The translations under genes and the position numbers were made by a program. This document shows positions 16,435 through 24,726 of a stretch of DNA of 64,000 nucleotides, in pieces. The stretch comes from VXNE01 sp965208745 (GTDB lineage: Bacteria > Pseudomonadota > Gammaproteobacteria > Pseudomonadales > Azotimanducaceae). Each line of letters starts with the position of its first letter. Position 1 is the stretch's first letter. Below the pieces are notes generated by a model. That model saw nothing but the letters and a program-made list of their open reading frames with translations, was not told the origin of the DNA and did not search any database. Location of the stretch: assembly GCA_965208745.1 (NCBI GenBank), contig CBDBPN010000004.1:3782001-3846000 (forward strand). Reading direction: 5' to 3'.

Positions 16435-17132
16435 CGCGCGGCCCAGCGATAGCCGAAACCGTACTCGCTGCGGATGCAGGCGAAGTCGGGATCGACCTTC
16501 TCGAACTTCTTGCGGATGTTGCGCATGTGCGTGTTGATGGTGTTGTTCGTCACCAGGCTCTGCATGGTGGCGTTCATGAGCGTGTCGTAGCTGACCGCGT
16601 GGCCGGGTTGCCGCACCAGCTTCGCGAGCATGCGGAACTCGGTCCCCGAGAGGTCGATGCGCGTGCCCTGCCACGAGACCAGGAGGGCGCTCTCCTCGAT
16701 CATCAGGTCGCCCAGTCGCCGCGCGCTCGGCCCGGCGTCGTCGGAACCGCTCGAACGGACCTCGTCGATGCGCAGCAGCGAGGAGATGCGCTCGACCAGG
16801 TACTCCAGCGAGATGGGCTTCGGCAGGTAGTCCCAGGCGCCGAGGCGCAGCCCGGAGATCTTGTCGATCTCGTCGATGCGTTCGGTCAGGAAGATCACCG
16901 GCAGGGTGGGCGCGCGCGCGAGCAGGTCCCGGCAGAGCTGGAAGCCGGCGTCGAACTCCTCGCCGAGCACGATATCGAGGATGGCGAGGTCCGGGAGGCT
17001 GCGCTCGAACCCCTCCAGCGCGCTGCCGCGGCTCGCGTACTCCGCCACTTCGTAGCCCTTCTTCGTGATGGCGTCCGCGTAGTTGGCGCGCTGGTCGGCG
17101 TCGTCCTCGACGATCGCGATGGTCTTGGCCAT
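16431..17132 (-). CDS. pdsR: Response regulator of the proteobacterial dedicated sortase system
   Basis: 233 residues. The receiver domain (1-120) has acidic EDDAD, phospho-acceptor Asp in LAILDIVLGEEFD and Lys in DYLPKPIS. The C-terminal winged helix of the OmpR type (about 135-233) includes GTEFRMLAKLV and YGFGYRWAAR. ATG 17132 gives the standard family start. It is first in a two-gene operon with the kinase (4-nt overlap). The full-length pair looks functional; its regulon probably includes a sortase locus elsewhere in the genome. Confidence 0.88.
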   Translation of the reverse strand: MAKTIAIVEDDADQRANYADAITKKGYEVAEYASRGSALEGFERSLPDLAILDIVLGEEFDAGFQLCRDLLARAPTLPVIFLTERIDEIDKISGLRLGAWDYLPKPISLEYLVERISSLLRIDEVRSSGSDDAGPSARRLGDLMIEESALLVSWQGTRIDLSGTEFRMLAKLVRQPGHAVSYDTLMNATMQSLVTNNTINTHMRNIRKKFEKVDPDFACIRSEYGFGYRWAAR

Positions 17133-17382
17133 TCGAGGTGTGCCCGGGCGGGCTCGCGGCAGGGATCGGCGATTTTACCGGTTTCCGGGCGGTGCCGCGC
17201 TCCGCGCTCCGGTAGTCTGGCGCCACCTTTTAGCGCACGTCGATCTCGGACGTGGGTTGGCGGAGTCCATGCGGGGGCGAGGCCGAACGCCGGTCGCGGA
17301 GAGTTCGTCCAGGCTTGGGCTCAAGGAGTTGTCAGTGGTACCGCGACGCTGGACCGAGACGGTGGGTTGAGGATGGCCGCCG
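17133..17382. other. Intergenic region between pdsR and the LuxR remnant
   Basis: About 250 bp, upstream of pdsR on the minus strand and of the LuxR-type remnant on the plus strand. It should hold the pdsR promoter, but I see no convincing -35/-10 pair, repeat or small gene in it. Confidence 0.4.
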
Positions 17383-18207
17383 TTGTCCAATCAGGACCGC
17401 ATTGACGACATCATCGGGTTGCTGCGCGAGGCGGAACTCGACGAGGGCGTCTGGTCCGCCGCGTCGGCGTTGATCGACGAAGTCTGCGAGCTGCGGGGAA
17501 ACGACCTCCTGCTCGGCCGGCTCAACCCCCAGGGCGGCATCGAAGTGGTGCTCCGTTGGCTCCGGCTGCGTGGCGAACCGGCCCCGGAGCTGGCGCGCGA
17601 CTACGCGGACAACTACGCGGCGATCGACGAACGCGGGCGGGCCGGCATCCGGCAGGCGCCCGGCGCGCTGGCGCACACCACCGCCCTGCTTCCCGAAGGC
17701 GTGCGCCGGACGTCCGCGACCTACAACGAATACCTCGTCCCCAACGCTGGCGAGAACTGCTTGACGTGCATGTGGCCTGGCCCCTCGTCGGCCCGGGGGC
17801 GGCGATCCGGGCGATTGGACCAGCGACCAGGCGCAGGCGACTGCTTGAATCAGTCGGCCGGCGCAGCCACCGCTCGTGGTGTACGCCACGCCCGTGGGGA
17901 CGACCGCGGAACTCCCCCGGGGGGAACGCCTGGCCGCCCGGGTCCTGCTCGCGGAACCGTTCTCCCCGCCTGCGGTCGATGCGCGAAGCGTGTCTGCGGC
18001 GCTGGGGCTCACCCCGGCGCAGGGCCGGGTCGTGGCGGCGCTTGCCTCGGGAGGCACGGTGGCTTCGATCGCCACGGCGACGCACGCGCGGAGGCCGCGG
18101 TGCGCTGGCACATCCGCGAGGCGCTCGGTCGGCTCGGGCTTTCGCGGCAAGCGGATCTGGTCGGGGTCGTACTGTATACGCCGGGGGTCTTCGACGACGG
18201 GGACTGA
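17383..18207 (+). pseudogene. LuxR-family transcriptional regulator, frameshifted and internally deleted
   Basis: The N-terminal 125 residues in one frame (RIDDIIGLLREAELDEGVW, then YNEYLVPNAGENC) match the start of stand-alone LuxR-type regulators. The frame is then lost. A GGDPGDWTSDQAQATA segment with a stop follows in another frame. The HTH (LGLTPAQGRVVAALASGG) is in a third context and the last helix (VRWHIREALGRLGLS) is back in the first frame. At least three lesions are needed and the central 80 or so residues are missing. The remnant lies just ahead of the NadR-like gene. Confidence 0.8.
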
Positions 18208-18285
18208 CGGCGAGGAGGGTCACCGCGCCCGCTTGCGGTTCGAGCGTAGTAGGCTCCACCTCGGTTCGAGCGACGGCGCGACGCG

Positions 18286-18795
18286 GTGACGCGCATCATT
18301 TCCATCGTGGGCCCCGAGAGCACGGGCAAGACCGCCCTCGCGCGGGCCCTGGCCGATCGTTTTGGCGTGGCACATGTCACGGAGTACGCCCGGGAGTTCC
18401 TGGCCGGGCGGACGGACTACGAGTCCGCGGACGTCGAGGCCATCGCCCGCGGACAGATGGCCCTCGAGGCACGCGGCCTCGCGGTGGAGGAGTCCCCTGT
18501 GATCCTGGACACCGACCTGCTGGTCATCCGCGTCTGGTGGGAGGAGAAGTACGGCGCGCTGCCGGACTGGTTGCGACAGGCCCTCGCCGCGCAGGCGCCG
18601 CGCCGTTACCTGCTCACCGCGCCCGACCTGCCGTGGGAACCCGATCCCCTGCGCGAGTCGCCGTTCGACCGGGACCGGTTGTTCGAGGTGTATCGCGCGA
18701 CGCTCGTGGCGGAGAACCTGCGCTTCGACGTGGTGCGCGGTACGGGCACCGCGCGCCTACGATGCGCCCTCGCGGCGCTCGAGCAGGGTCCCTAG
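18286..18795 (+). CDS. NadR-type P-loop kinase (nicotinamide riboside kinase-like)
   Basis: 169 residues starting with GTG 18286. Walker A is VGPESTGKTALARALA near residue 8, then VTEYAREFLAGR and ILDTDLLVIRVWWEEKYG, the arrangement of the AAA_28 kinase domain at the C-terminus of NadR. In NadR this domain phosphorylates nicotinamide riboside. Here it is stand-alone without the adenylyltransferase part. Its tail overlaps the convergent phosphotransferase gene by 39 bp. Family is fairly certain; the exact substrate is not. Confidence 0.8.
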   Translation: MTRIISIVGPESTGKTALARALADRFGVAHVTEYAREFLAGRTDYESADVEAIARGQMALEARGLAVEESPVILDTDLLVIRVWWEEKYGALPDWLRQALAAQAPRRYLLTAPDLPWEPDPLRESPFDRDRLFEVYRATLVAENLRFDVVRGTGTARLRCALAALEQGP

Positions 18796-19587
18796 CACCC
18801 GCTCCGCCGTGTCCGCCTGGGCACGTATCTCCGCGCGGTCGTTGCCGAGGGCGATCTGGCGGACGGCCCAGGCGTACTCGCGCAGTTCGAACAGGATGCG
18901 CGTGTTGAGGACGCGGAGGAGGGAGGGGGCGGCCGTGTCGTAGCAGGCCGCCGTGAGGCGTGCCATGCTCGCGTCGTCGTAGCCGAGTCCGCGCCCGAGG
19001 CAGACCACGTCGAACAGCGGGTCGTTGTCGCCGGCGAACTCCCAGTCGAGGGTGCGCCAGCCGCGCTCCGTGCACAGGACGTTCCAGGGATTCAGGTCGT
19101 TGTGGCAACCGCCCAGGCCCGCCGGCGTCCAGTCGAGCCGCTCCAGGGCGAGGACGGCGTTGCGGGCGAGCTTCCCTGCGCCGGCGAGGTCGCGGTGGAT
19201 GGCCTCGCGGGGATCGTAGCTGCGTACGCCGCTCGGTATCTCCGCGTGGAGGGCCTGGACGTACGCGGCCGCCGTCTCCGGCGGAACGGGGGAGTCGGCG
19301 AGCAGCGTCCCGTCGATCCAGCGGGTGAGCAGGTGTCCGGTCGGCAGGTCGAATGCGACTACCTCCGGTGCCGAGGCGAGCTGTAGAAAACGGGCCTCGG
19401 CGCGCCGGTCCGCCCCGGGATGCCGTGCGATGCGCAGCGCGTATGCGCCGCCTTCGTACTCGAACCGGTAGTTGTCGTTCGCGTAGCCGCCAGGCAGGTA
19501 GGAGACGTGGTCGACGGTCTGCACCCGCCACTCCGGCATCAGGCCTCGCAACGCGACGCGAACGGCCTGTCGGTGGGAGGTGGGCAT
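18757..19587 (-). CDS. Choline/thiamine kinase-like phosphotransferase (APH fold)
   Basis: 276 residues from ATG 19587. Motifs are the Brenner box GGCHNDLNPWNVLC near residue 168 and the metal-binding LDWEFAGDNDPLFDV near 186, as in choline, ethanolamine and thiamine kinases. The N-lobe lysine would be within YALRIARH, where Arg replaces the usual Lys. It is divergent from the VWA gene with 22 bp between starts, and its 3' end overlaps the convergent NadR-like gene. Either a cofactor (thiamine) or lipid head-group role would fit; sequence alone does not decide. Confidence 0.8.
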   Translation of the reverse strand: MPTSHRQAVRVALRGLMPEWRVQTVDHVSYLPGGYANDNYRFEYEGGAYALRIARHPGADRRAEARFLQLASAPEVVAFDLPTGHLLTRWIDGTLLADSPVPPETAAAYVQALHAEIPSGVRSYDPREAIHRDLAGAGKLARNAVLALERLDWTPAGLGGCHNDLNPWNVLCTERGWRTLDWEFAGDNDPLFDVVCLGRGLGYDDASMARLTAACYDTAAPSLLRVLNTRILFELREYAWAVRQIALGNDRAEIRAQADTAERVLGTLLERREGAS

Positions 19588-19609
19588 CGGTCCTATACTA
19601 AGCCGCCTC

Positions 19610-20959
19610 ATGGAGGTCACCTTCTCCCGGTTCGTCCAGGCGCTCAGGAACGCGGACGTGCGCGTGTCGCCGGCGGAGACCCTCGACGCCTTCGACGTGG
19701 TTTCGCAGGTCGGGATCGAGAACAAGCGCCTGCTGCGGGACGCGCTGGGCCTCGCGCTCGCCAAGACCCGGGAAGAGAAGGAGCGGTTCGAGGACGCTTT
19801 CGACCGCTTCTTCCTGCAGTTAGCGTTCCGGGAGCCGGCGAAGCCGACATTCGTGCGGGGCGTCGACCGCGAGGCGTTGGTCGAGGAACTGGGCCGGCAC
19901 CTGTCGGGCGGCCTCGTCCGGACCATCGACAGCGTCCTCGCCGACGAGCGCGACTACCTCGCCTTTGTCGTGCAGCAGGCCGCCGAAGACGCCGGTATCA
20001 GCGCGATGCGCACCCTGCGGGAGAAGCGGCTGTACGCGGGCAAGATCGCGCGGGCCCTCTCGCTCGACGAACTCGAGGCGTACCTCGCAAGCGGGGGGAC
20101 GGGCAACGGCGCCGACCCGCTCCTGCGCTACCTGCGCCAGTACTTTCACGGGGAGATCCGCGAGTACGTCGACACGCAGTACAAGCTGCACGTCGACGCC
20201 ACGGGGCGGCGCGCCCTACTGGAGGCGGCACTCAAGTCCCAGCTCGACCGCATCCCCCGCGAGTACCAGGTGGAAGTCCGGCGCGTCGTGGAGAAGCTCG
20301 CGCGCAAGCTCGCCCGGGAACACCGCCGCCGGCAGCGCCGCTCGGCCCGCGGCGTGCTGGACCTGAAGAAGACGCTGCGCCGCAACCTCTCCTACGACGG
20401 CGCCATCTTCGAGCCGCACTGGCGTCGCGTGAAGCGCGAGAAGGCGACGGTGTACGTGCTGTGCGACGTCAGCGGTTCCGTGGCGCAGGTCTCACGGTTC
20501 CTGCTGCTGTTCCTGTACGAACTGACCGACGTGCTGCCGAACGTGCGGGCGTTCGCATTCTCGAGCGCCCTCGGCGAGGTCACGGACACGTTCTCGCGCA
20601 AGGCGCCGGAGGAGGCGGTGGAACAGGCGCTGTTCGACTGGGGCAAGGGCACGACGGACTACGCCCGGGCCTTCCGGGACTTCCGGGAACTCTGCGGCAA
20701 GGACCTCGACAGCCGCTCGACCGTCGTGGTGCTCGGCGATGGCCGCAACAACTACTTCGACCCGCAGGCACACCTGCTGAAGGAGATCTCGCTGCGCGTC
20801 AAGCAGGTCTTCTGGCTCAACCCCGAGACGCGCGACCGCTGGTCCGACGGCGACTCGGAGATGCGCCGCTACGCCCCGTACTGCCTGGATGTCAGGATTT
20901 GCAACCGGGTCGAGCACATCGAGGCGTTCGCCGACCGGTTGCTGACCGCGGCCCGCTAG
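19610..20959 (+). CDS. VWA-domain protein of the CoxE type
   Basis: 449 residues. The N-terminal 260 residues are alpha-helical and basic (LAREHRRRQRRSARGVLDLKKTLRRNL), followed by a von Willebrand A domain with a perfect MIDAS start CDVSGSVAQ near residue 286 and later FDWGKGTTDY and VVLGDGRNN. CoxE-type proteins normally work with a MoxR AAA ATPase as metal-insertion or remodelling chaperones; no MoxR gene is adjacent here. ATG 19610 is preceded by TATACT at 19594-19599, so the transcript may have almost no leader. Confidence 0.88.
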   Translation: MEVTFSRFVQALRNADVRVSPAETLDAFDVVSQVGIENKRLLRDALGLALAKTREEKERFEDAFDRFFLQLAFREPAKPTFVRGVDREALVEELGRHLSGGLVRTIDSVLADERDYLAFVVQQAAEDAGISAMRTLREKRLYAGKIARALSLDELEAYLASGGTGNGADPLLRYLRQYFHGEIREYVDTQYKLHVDATGRRALLEAALKSQLDRIPREYQVEVRRVVEKLARKLAREHRRRQRRSARGVLDLKKTLRRNLSYDGAIFEPHWRRVKREKATVYVLCDVSGSVAQVSRFLLLFLYELTDVLPNVRAFAFSSALGEVTDTFSRKAPEEAVEQALFDWGKGTTDYARAFRDFRELCGKDLDSRSTVVVLGDGRNNYFDPQAHLLKEISLRVKQVFWLNPETRDRWSDGDSEMRRYAPYCLDVRICNRVEHIEAFADRLLTAAR

Positions 20960-21100
20960 GGCCCCCGCCTCGGAGACCCGCCCTGACGAGCGCGGTGCGT
21001 GGGTTGCGAGCGCCAGGCTTTTCGAGGTACGTCCTCCGCGAACGGAACATCGTCCCAATCATCTCGGAGGCCGGGTTTCGGGGCGGGGCGGGCCCGGCCC

Positions 21101-21360
21101 CGCGTTTCGCACCGCCCGTCCGCCCGCGCTCCGTGACCTTGGGAGGGACCGCACCGGTGGACGGCCCGTGCCAAAGGCTCCCCGCACTGGCGCTGCGCCG
21201 GTCAGGCGCGCCAGGACCTCGCGGACGACCTCCTCCATCGACAGAACATCGCCCATTTCATTCGGTGAGGGCCGGCCAGGACTGGCGGCCCGCGCGTCCC
21301 GCCCCAGAGATTGAAATGGGCGATGGTGCGTTGGGGGAGGGGCGGATGGATCGGGGTTCC
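21101..21360. repeat. Large structured repeat, copy 1
   Basis: Aligns with 21495-21805 over most of its length (shared CGGACGACCTCCTCCA, GGAGGGGCGG and GGGGTTCCG). It contains a perfect 14-bp inverted repeat, CATCGCCCATTTCA at 21247-21260 and its complement at 21312-21325, around a 51-nt loop. Confidence 0.75.
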
Positions 21361-21494
21361 GGCCGTGGGTGTCGTGGCACACGGGCCTTGTGCCATGTCT
21401 CGTACCAGTACAAAACTCCGACACGGACGCCCAGTCGTGATCCGGGCGCCAGACCGAACATAGCGTAGAGCAGGGCGCGCGGCGACTCGCGTCC

Positions 21495-21805
21495 CGCGTT
21501 TCCCACCGCCCGCCCATCGGCGCTCCGTGAACCTGGGGGGATTGCGCCTGCGGACGGCCCGTGCAAAACGCTCCTTGCTCTGGCGCTGCCTGGTCAGGCG
21601 CGCCAGGCCTTGCGGACGACCTCCTCCACCGATGGAACATCGCCCTTTTCGAAGCCGGCCGGGCATGGATGCTGCTGCGCTCCACGTCGTTCTCGTGATC
21701 GGGTCTTCGGCGAGGGCCGGAGAAGACGGGCGGCCTCGCACGTCCCGTCCGGGAGATTGAAAGGGGCGATGTTGCGTTGCGGGAGGGGCGGGCGGATTGG
21801 GGTTC
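21495..21805. repeat. Large structured repeat, copy 2
   Basis: Second copy of the element at 21101. The inverted repeat is kept (CATCGCCCTTTTC at 21638-21650 against GAAAGGGGCGATG at 21759-21771). Where copy 1 has an A:T pair, this copy has a T:G pair, which can still pair in RNA. The loop is longer, about 108 nt. Confidence 0.75.
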
Positions 21806-21814
21806 CGCACCGCA

Positions 21815-22180
21815 GCCGCGGCGGTGTGCCGGGGCATTGCCCGGTGCTGGTGACGCTGCGCGTCCTCGACGACGTGCCGCGGTCGCGTTGCGCGCGGTTC
21901 ATGCGCGACTTCCGCAAGACGCTGCGCAAGGGCGCGCGGCGGCCGGGGCCCGGATGGCGCACTACTCTATCCAGGACCACCACGCCGCTTTCTCGTGGAG
22001 GCGCGGGCAAGCCTGTTTGGCGAGGGGCGTGGAGCCTTCAGCCGGGGAGCGCGAGAGCGGCCCGCGCAGGGGCGTGCCCCTCGCAAGAGGAAGAGCCTGG
22101 GCGCGCGCGTCGCGCGTCCTGGCCGCGTGCCGGAAGCCGGTCGGACACCGCCGGTCCGCGGCGGCAGGGGGCGGCCCTCG
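21815..22180 (+). pseudogene. RAYT / IS200-like (Y1) transposase remnant
   Basis: Pieces of a REP-associated tyrosine transposase are spread over three frames: PVLVTLRVLDDVPRSRCARF with FRKTLRKGARRPG, then AHYSIQDHH, then FLVEARASLFGEG and, after a 60-bp repeat unit, KSLGARVAR. This order follows the RAYT family (VTLRV, HYSIQ.DH.HFLVEA, KSLGARLAR). The HxH of the HUH motif is damaged, and at least two frameshifts separate the pieces. The match is by motif order only. Confidence 0.55.
22031..22090 (+). repeat. 60-bp unit of the dispersed palindromic repeat inside the RAYT-like remnant
   Basis: Starts GGAGCCTTCAGCCGGGGAGC and ends GCCCCTCGCAAGAGG, with an AGGGGC-GT-GCCCCT hairpin. At 60 nt it keeps the frame between LFGEG and KSLGARVAR of the transposase remnant. 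Confidence 0.85.
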
Positions 22181-22181
22181 G

Positions 22182-22940
22182 TCAGTTGATTCCGACGACG
22201 TACGACAGCGCCGGTCCGATCTCCCCGTGCACGACCAGATCGGCGATGCCGTCGAGGGGGGTGGCCTCCCGGTTCAGGATGACGAGCTTCGCCCCGAGGC
22301 GCTTGGCGTACTCCGGGAAGCCCGCCGCCGGGTGGACGATGAGCGTCGAGCCGGTCGTCAGCATCAGGTCGCAGCCCTCGGTGAACTGCTGCGCGCGCAG
22401 CATGGCGTCCTCGGGCATGGCCTGGCCGAAGGAGATGGTCGCGCTCTTGACGATGCCGCCGCAGCGGCTGCAGGGCGCGACGTGGCCGAGGCCGTTGAAC
22501 TGCGCCTCGAGCTCGGCCATCTCGTAGCGGGCCCCGCAGGACAGGCACTTCGCGTAGCTCGCGTTGCCGTGCAGCTCGACGACCTGCTCGTCCGGGATGC
22601 CGGCGTCCTGGAACAGGTTGTCCACGTTCTGGGTGATGACGGCCGTCACCTTGCCCTCGGCGACGAGCTTCGCGACGGCCTTGTGGCCGTTGTTGGGTTC
22701 CGCGCCCTCCATGCTGCGGTCGCCCGTGAAGCGGCGGCGCCAGGACTCCTGGCGGACCTCTTCGGACGCCATGAAGTCCTGGAACTCGATCGGCTTCACC
22801 TTGTTCCAGAGACCCGTGCCGGGGCTGCGGAAATCGGGGATGCCGGACTCCGTGCTGATCCCGGCCCCGGTGAAAACCACGACGCGCTCCGCCTCGTCGA
22901 GCAGGGCGCGCATCTCGTCGAGCAGGGCGGTGTCGTCCAT
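22182..22940 (-). CDS. Sir2-family NAD-dependent protein deacylase
   Basis: 252 residues from ATG 22940. Motifs are VVVFTGAGISTESGIPDFRS (NAD binding), ITQNVDNLFQDAG, catalytic His in VVELHGNASY, a zinc ribbon CLSC...CSRC and TTGSTLIVHPAA. This is a complete class-III deacetylase; it removes acyl groups from lysines using NAD. I chose ATG 22940 because it places the start at the usual distance from GAGIS; ATG 22970 is possible. It is divergent from the DsbA-like isomerase gene with a short shared gap. Confidence 0.92.
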   Translation of the reverse strand: MDDTALLDEMRALLDEAERVVVFTGAGISTESGIPDFRSPGTGLWNKVKPIEFQDFMASEEVRQESWRRRFTGDRSMEGAEPNNGHKAVAKLVAEGKVTAVITQNVDNLFQDAGIPDEQVVELHGNASYAKCLSCGARYEMAELEAQFNGLGHVAPCSRCGGIVKSATISFGQAMPEDAMLRAQQFTEGCDLMLTTGSTLIVHPAAGFPEYAKRLGAKLVILNREATPLDGIADLVVHGEIGPALSYVVGIN

Positions 22941-22987
22941 GGCGGCCGGGCTGTGGGGGAAAGACCGCATGATAAGCTGCCGGACGC

Positions 22988-23593
22988 ATGCACACACTGG
23001 AATTCTTCTTCGACTGCTCGAGTCCCTGGACCTATCTCGCGTTCGAGCAGATCCAACGTTCCATGGCGCCGCGTCCGGTGTCGATCGAGTGGCGTCCCTT
23101 CCTGGTCGGGGGCGTCTTCAACACGGTGAACCCGAGCGTCTACGAGGGTCGTGCCAGGCCGGTCCCGCTGAAAGCGAAGTACTACCGCAAGGACCTCGCC
23201 GACTGGGCGCTCTACGTCGGCATCGAAATCGGCCAGCCGCCGGTGTTCCCCGTGAACAGCGTCAAGGCCATGCGGGGGGCGTTCGTCGCGATCGAGGAGG
23301 ACTGCCTGGTGCCCTATGCCCGGCGGGTCTTCCAGCGCTACTGGGGCGATCTCGAGGACATCTCGCAGGACGACGTGCTGCGGCCGATCGTCGAGGAGAG
23401 CGGGTTGGACGTTGCGTCGTTCTTCGACAGGATCGGCTCGCAGGAGTACAAGGAGCGCCTCCGCGCGAACACCGACGAACTGGTCGAACGCGGCGGCTTC
23501 GGGTCTCCCACCATGTTCCTCGACGGCGACGACATCTACTTCGGCAACGACCGGATTCCGCTGGTCGTCGCGAGCGTGGACGCCGGAGGTTGA
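22988..23593 (+). CDS. DsbA-family protein, 2-hydroxychromene-2-carboxylate isomerase-like
   Basis: 201 residues of the thioredoxin-like kappa-GST/HCCA isomerase family: LEFFFDCSSPWTYLAFEQI at the N-terminus, with catalytic Ser in place of the first Cys of a CxxC, and a C-terminal GGFGSPTMFLDGDDIYFGNDR. HCCA isomerases act with glutathione in naphthalene breakdown, but most genomic members have unknown substrates. ATG 22988 fits the family start. No aromatic-degradation genes adjoin, so a general glutathione-dependent isomerase or reductase role is as likely. Confidence 0.85.
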   Translation: MHTLEFFFDCSSPWTYLAFEQIQRSMAPRPVSIEWRPFLVGGVFNTVNPSVYEGRARPVPLKAKYYRKDLADWALYVGIEIGQPPVFPVNSVKAMRGAFVAIEEDCLVPYARRVFQRYWGDLEDISQDDVLRPIVEESGLDVASFFDRIGSQEYKERLRANTDELVERGGFGSPTMFLDGDDIYFGNDRIPLVVASVDAGG

Positions 23594-23668
23594 TCGGACG
23601 GCACGCCCCGGTGGCGTCCCGCCGGGAATCACGCACGAAAACCGCCACGGGCGAGGACAAGCCGCGCC

Positions 23669-24322
23669 CTACATTCGTCGCGACCGGCGCTCCAACTCCG
23701 CGATCCGGGCCTTGGCAGTGCGCAGGTCGGCTTCGGATTCCGCGAGGCTGCGCAGGCGCTCCCCGGACGCCGGATCGAAGAGGCGTAGATCGTCGCCGTC
23801 GAGATGCAGCTCCAGTCCGAGCACATCGCTGCGCATCGCGATGCCTCCCGGCATCTCGGTGGCGGGCAGCGGTACGTAGGCACTGCCGTCAAGGCGATAC
23901 CCCGCAAGCGCCGGCTGCAGGTGTCGTCCGTGCGGATCGTGCAGCCAATACTCGCGGACGCCGAGAGCGGCGTACTTCTCCCGCTTGGCCCCGAGGTCCG
24001 TGCGCCACGTGCTCGGCGAGACGATCTCGAGGACGAAATCCGGGACCCCCGCCGGCTCTTCCCAGAGCCGGTAGGTTTCGCGCGGATGATTGGCGGCGCC
24101 CAACACGACGAACGCGTCGGGCGCGATGCAGTTGCCCGGGTCGTTTTCCTCCAGGTAGATGAACAGGTCGCCGCTGGCGTACACGTCCGGGCGCGAGCGG
24201 AACCAGGCCTTCAGCGCCGGGACAACGTAGCAGTACGTGTCGCCCTGGTAGTCACCGTCGGGCATCGGCTGCCCGTCGGTCTCGGGGTACAGGACGGGGC
24301 GGGACGGCAGGGGTTCGGCCAT
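23669..24322 (-). CDS. Uma2-family (DUF820) restriction-endonuclease-fold protein, copy 1
   Basis: 217 residues from ATG 24322. The PD-(D/E)XK-like core has Asp in CIAPDAFVVLG, Glu in PDFVLEIVSPSTW and Lys in KREKYAALGVREYWLHDP, the usual Uma2 pattern, followed by a C-terminal coiled coil (SEADLRTAKARIAELERR). The cellular role of Uma2 proteins is unknown. It is the first of two tandem paralogues. The 180 bp upstream of both are nearly identical, while the C-terminal ends differ. Confidence 0.85.
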   Translation of the reverse strand: MAEPLPSRPVLYPETDGQPMPDGDYQGDTYCYVVPALKAWFRSRPDVYASGDLFIYLEENDPGNCIAPDAFVVLGAANHPRETYRLWEEPAGVPDFVLEIVSPSTWRTDLGAKREKYAALGVREYWLHDPHGRHLQPALAGYRLDGSAYVPLPATEMPGGIAMRSDVLGLELHLDGDDLRLFDPASGERLRSLAESEADLRTAKARIAELERRSRRM

Positions 24323-24500
24323 CGGTGGGCTCTCCTGCGACGGGAGGCGTCTGCGGACGCGGTTGACGTGACGGTAGCACAGTGGAGTTTCAGGTCCACG
24401 GCAGGCTCGCGACCATCGTGGGGGCGCGCTCCGGGTGCAGGAAGGAGACTTCGCCGGCACGCCGTGCCGAGATGTCTGCAATCGGTGTAGGCCATCGGCT
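24321..24500. repeat. Direct repeat A: upstream region of Uma2 copy 1
   Basis: About 180 bp that recur at 25409-25588 with roughly three mismatches, at a spacing of 1,088 bp. It contains the presumed promoter and leader of the Uma2 gene (minus strand). It marks a tandem duplication of the Uma2 gene plus the following hydrolase gene. Confidence 0.88.
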
Positions 24501-24501
24501 C

Positions 24502-24660
24502 CAGGGGAGATGCCGCGGCCAACGAGCACAGCAATACGCGCGGCATCTCCGTCGTCGCGTGGGAGAACCGCGTCGCCGCCTCCCTATCGTCGGCGACGAG
24601 CGGCGATTCCGCCTTTGGAGAGCGGTCTACGAGTCGCTCGGATGTTTGGCGTCGGCTCTC
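24502..24660 (+). pseudogene. Eroded copy of the serine hydrolase (beta-lactamase-family) gene
   Basis: 24502-24548 matches 26411-26457 of the intact hydrolase gene (GGAGATGCC, then GCGCGGCATC against GCGCGGTATC). 24586-24642 matches about 26747-26803 (TTCCGCCTTTGGAG identical; IVGDERRFRLW against IVGDERGFRLW). The rest of the gene, about 820 bp before and 285 bp between, is missing. A further weak match to the start of the VOC gene follows (CCCGGATAC). Confidence 0.75.
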
Positions 24661-24726
24661 CATCCGTCCCCGGATACTGACGGATGATTCGGTTTCGGCC
24701 CTCGGTTGCGACTCCGCTGGCCGTGC

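Larger units (their letters stand above)
20960..22181. other. 1.2-kb region of repeats and a transposase remnant without an intact gene
   Basis: Between the VWA gene and the sirtuin gene. It holds two copies of a large structured repeat (21101-21360 and 21495-21805), a decayed RAYT/IS200-like transposase (about 21815-22180) and one unit of the short palindromic repeat (22031-22090). I see no intact gene. Confidence 0.7.

Noticed and set aside
14923..16452. Long plus-strand frame opposite the PdsS gene
   Set aside because: Shadow frame with low-complexity composition; the kinase on the minus strand is complete.
21059..21685. Minus-strand protein with an internal duplication (EEVVREVLARLTGAA-like)
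   Set aside because: The apparent protein repeat follows from the DNA repeat; frames differ between copies and nothing is recognisable.
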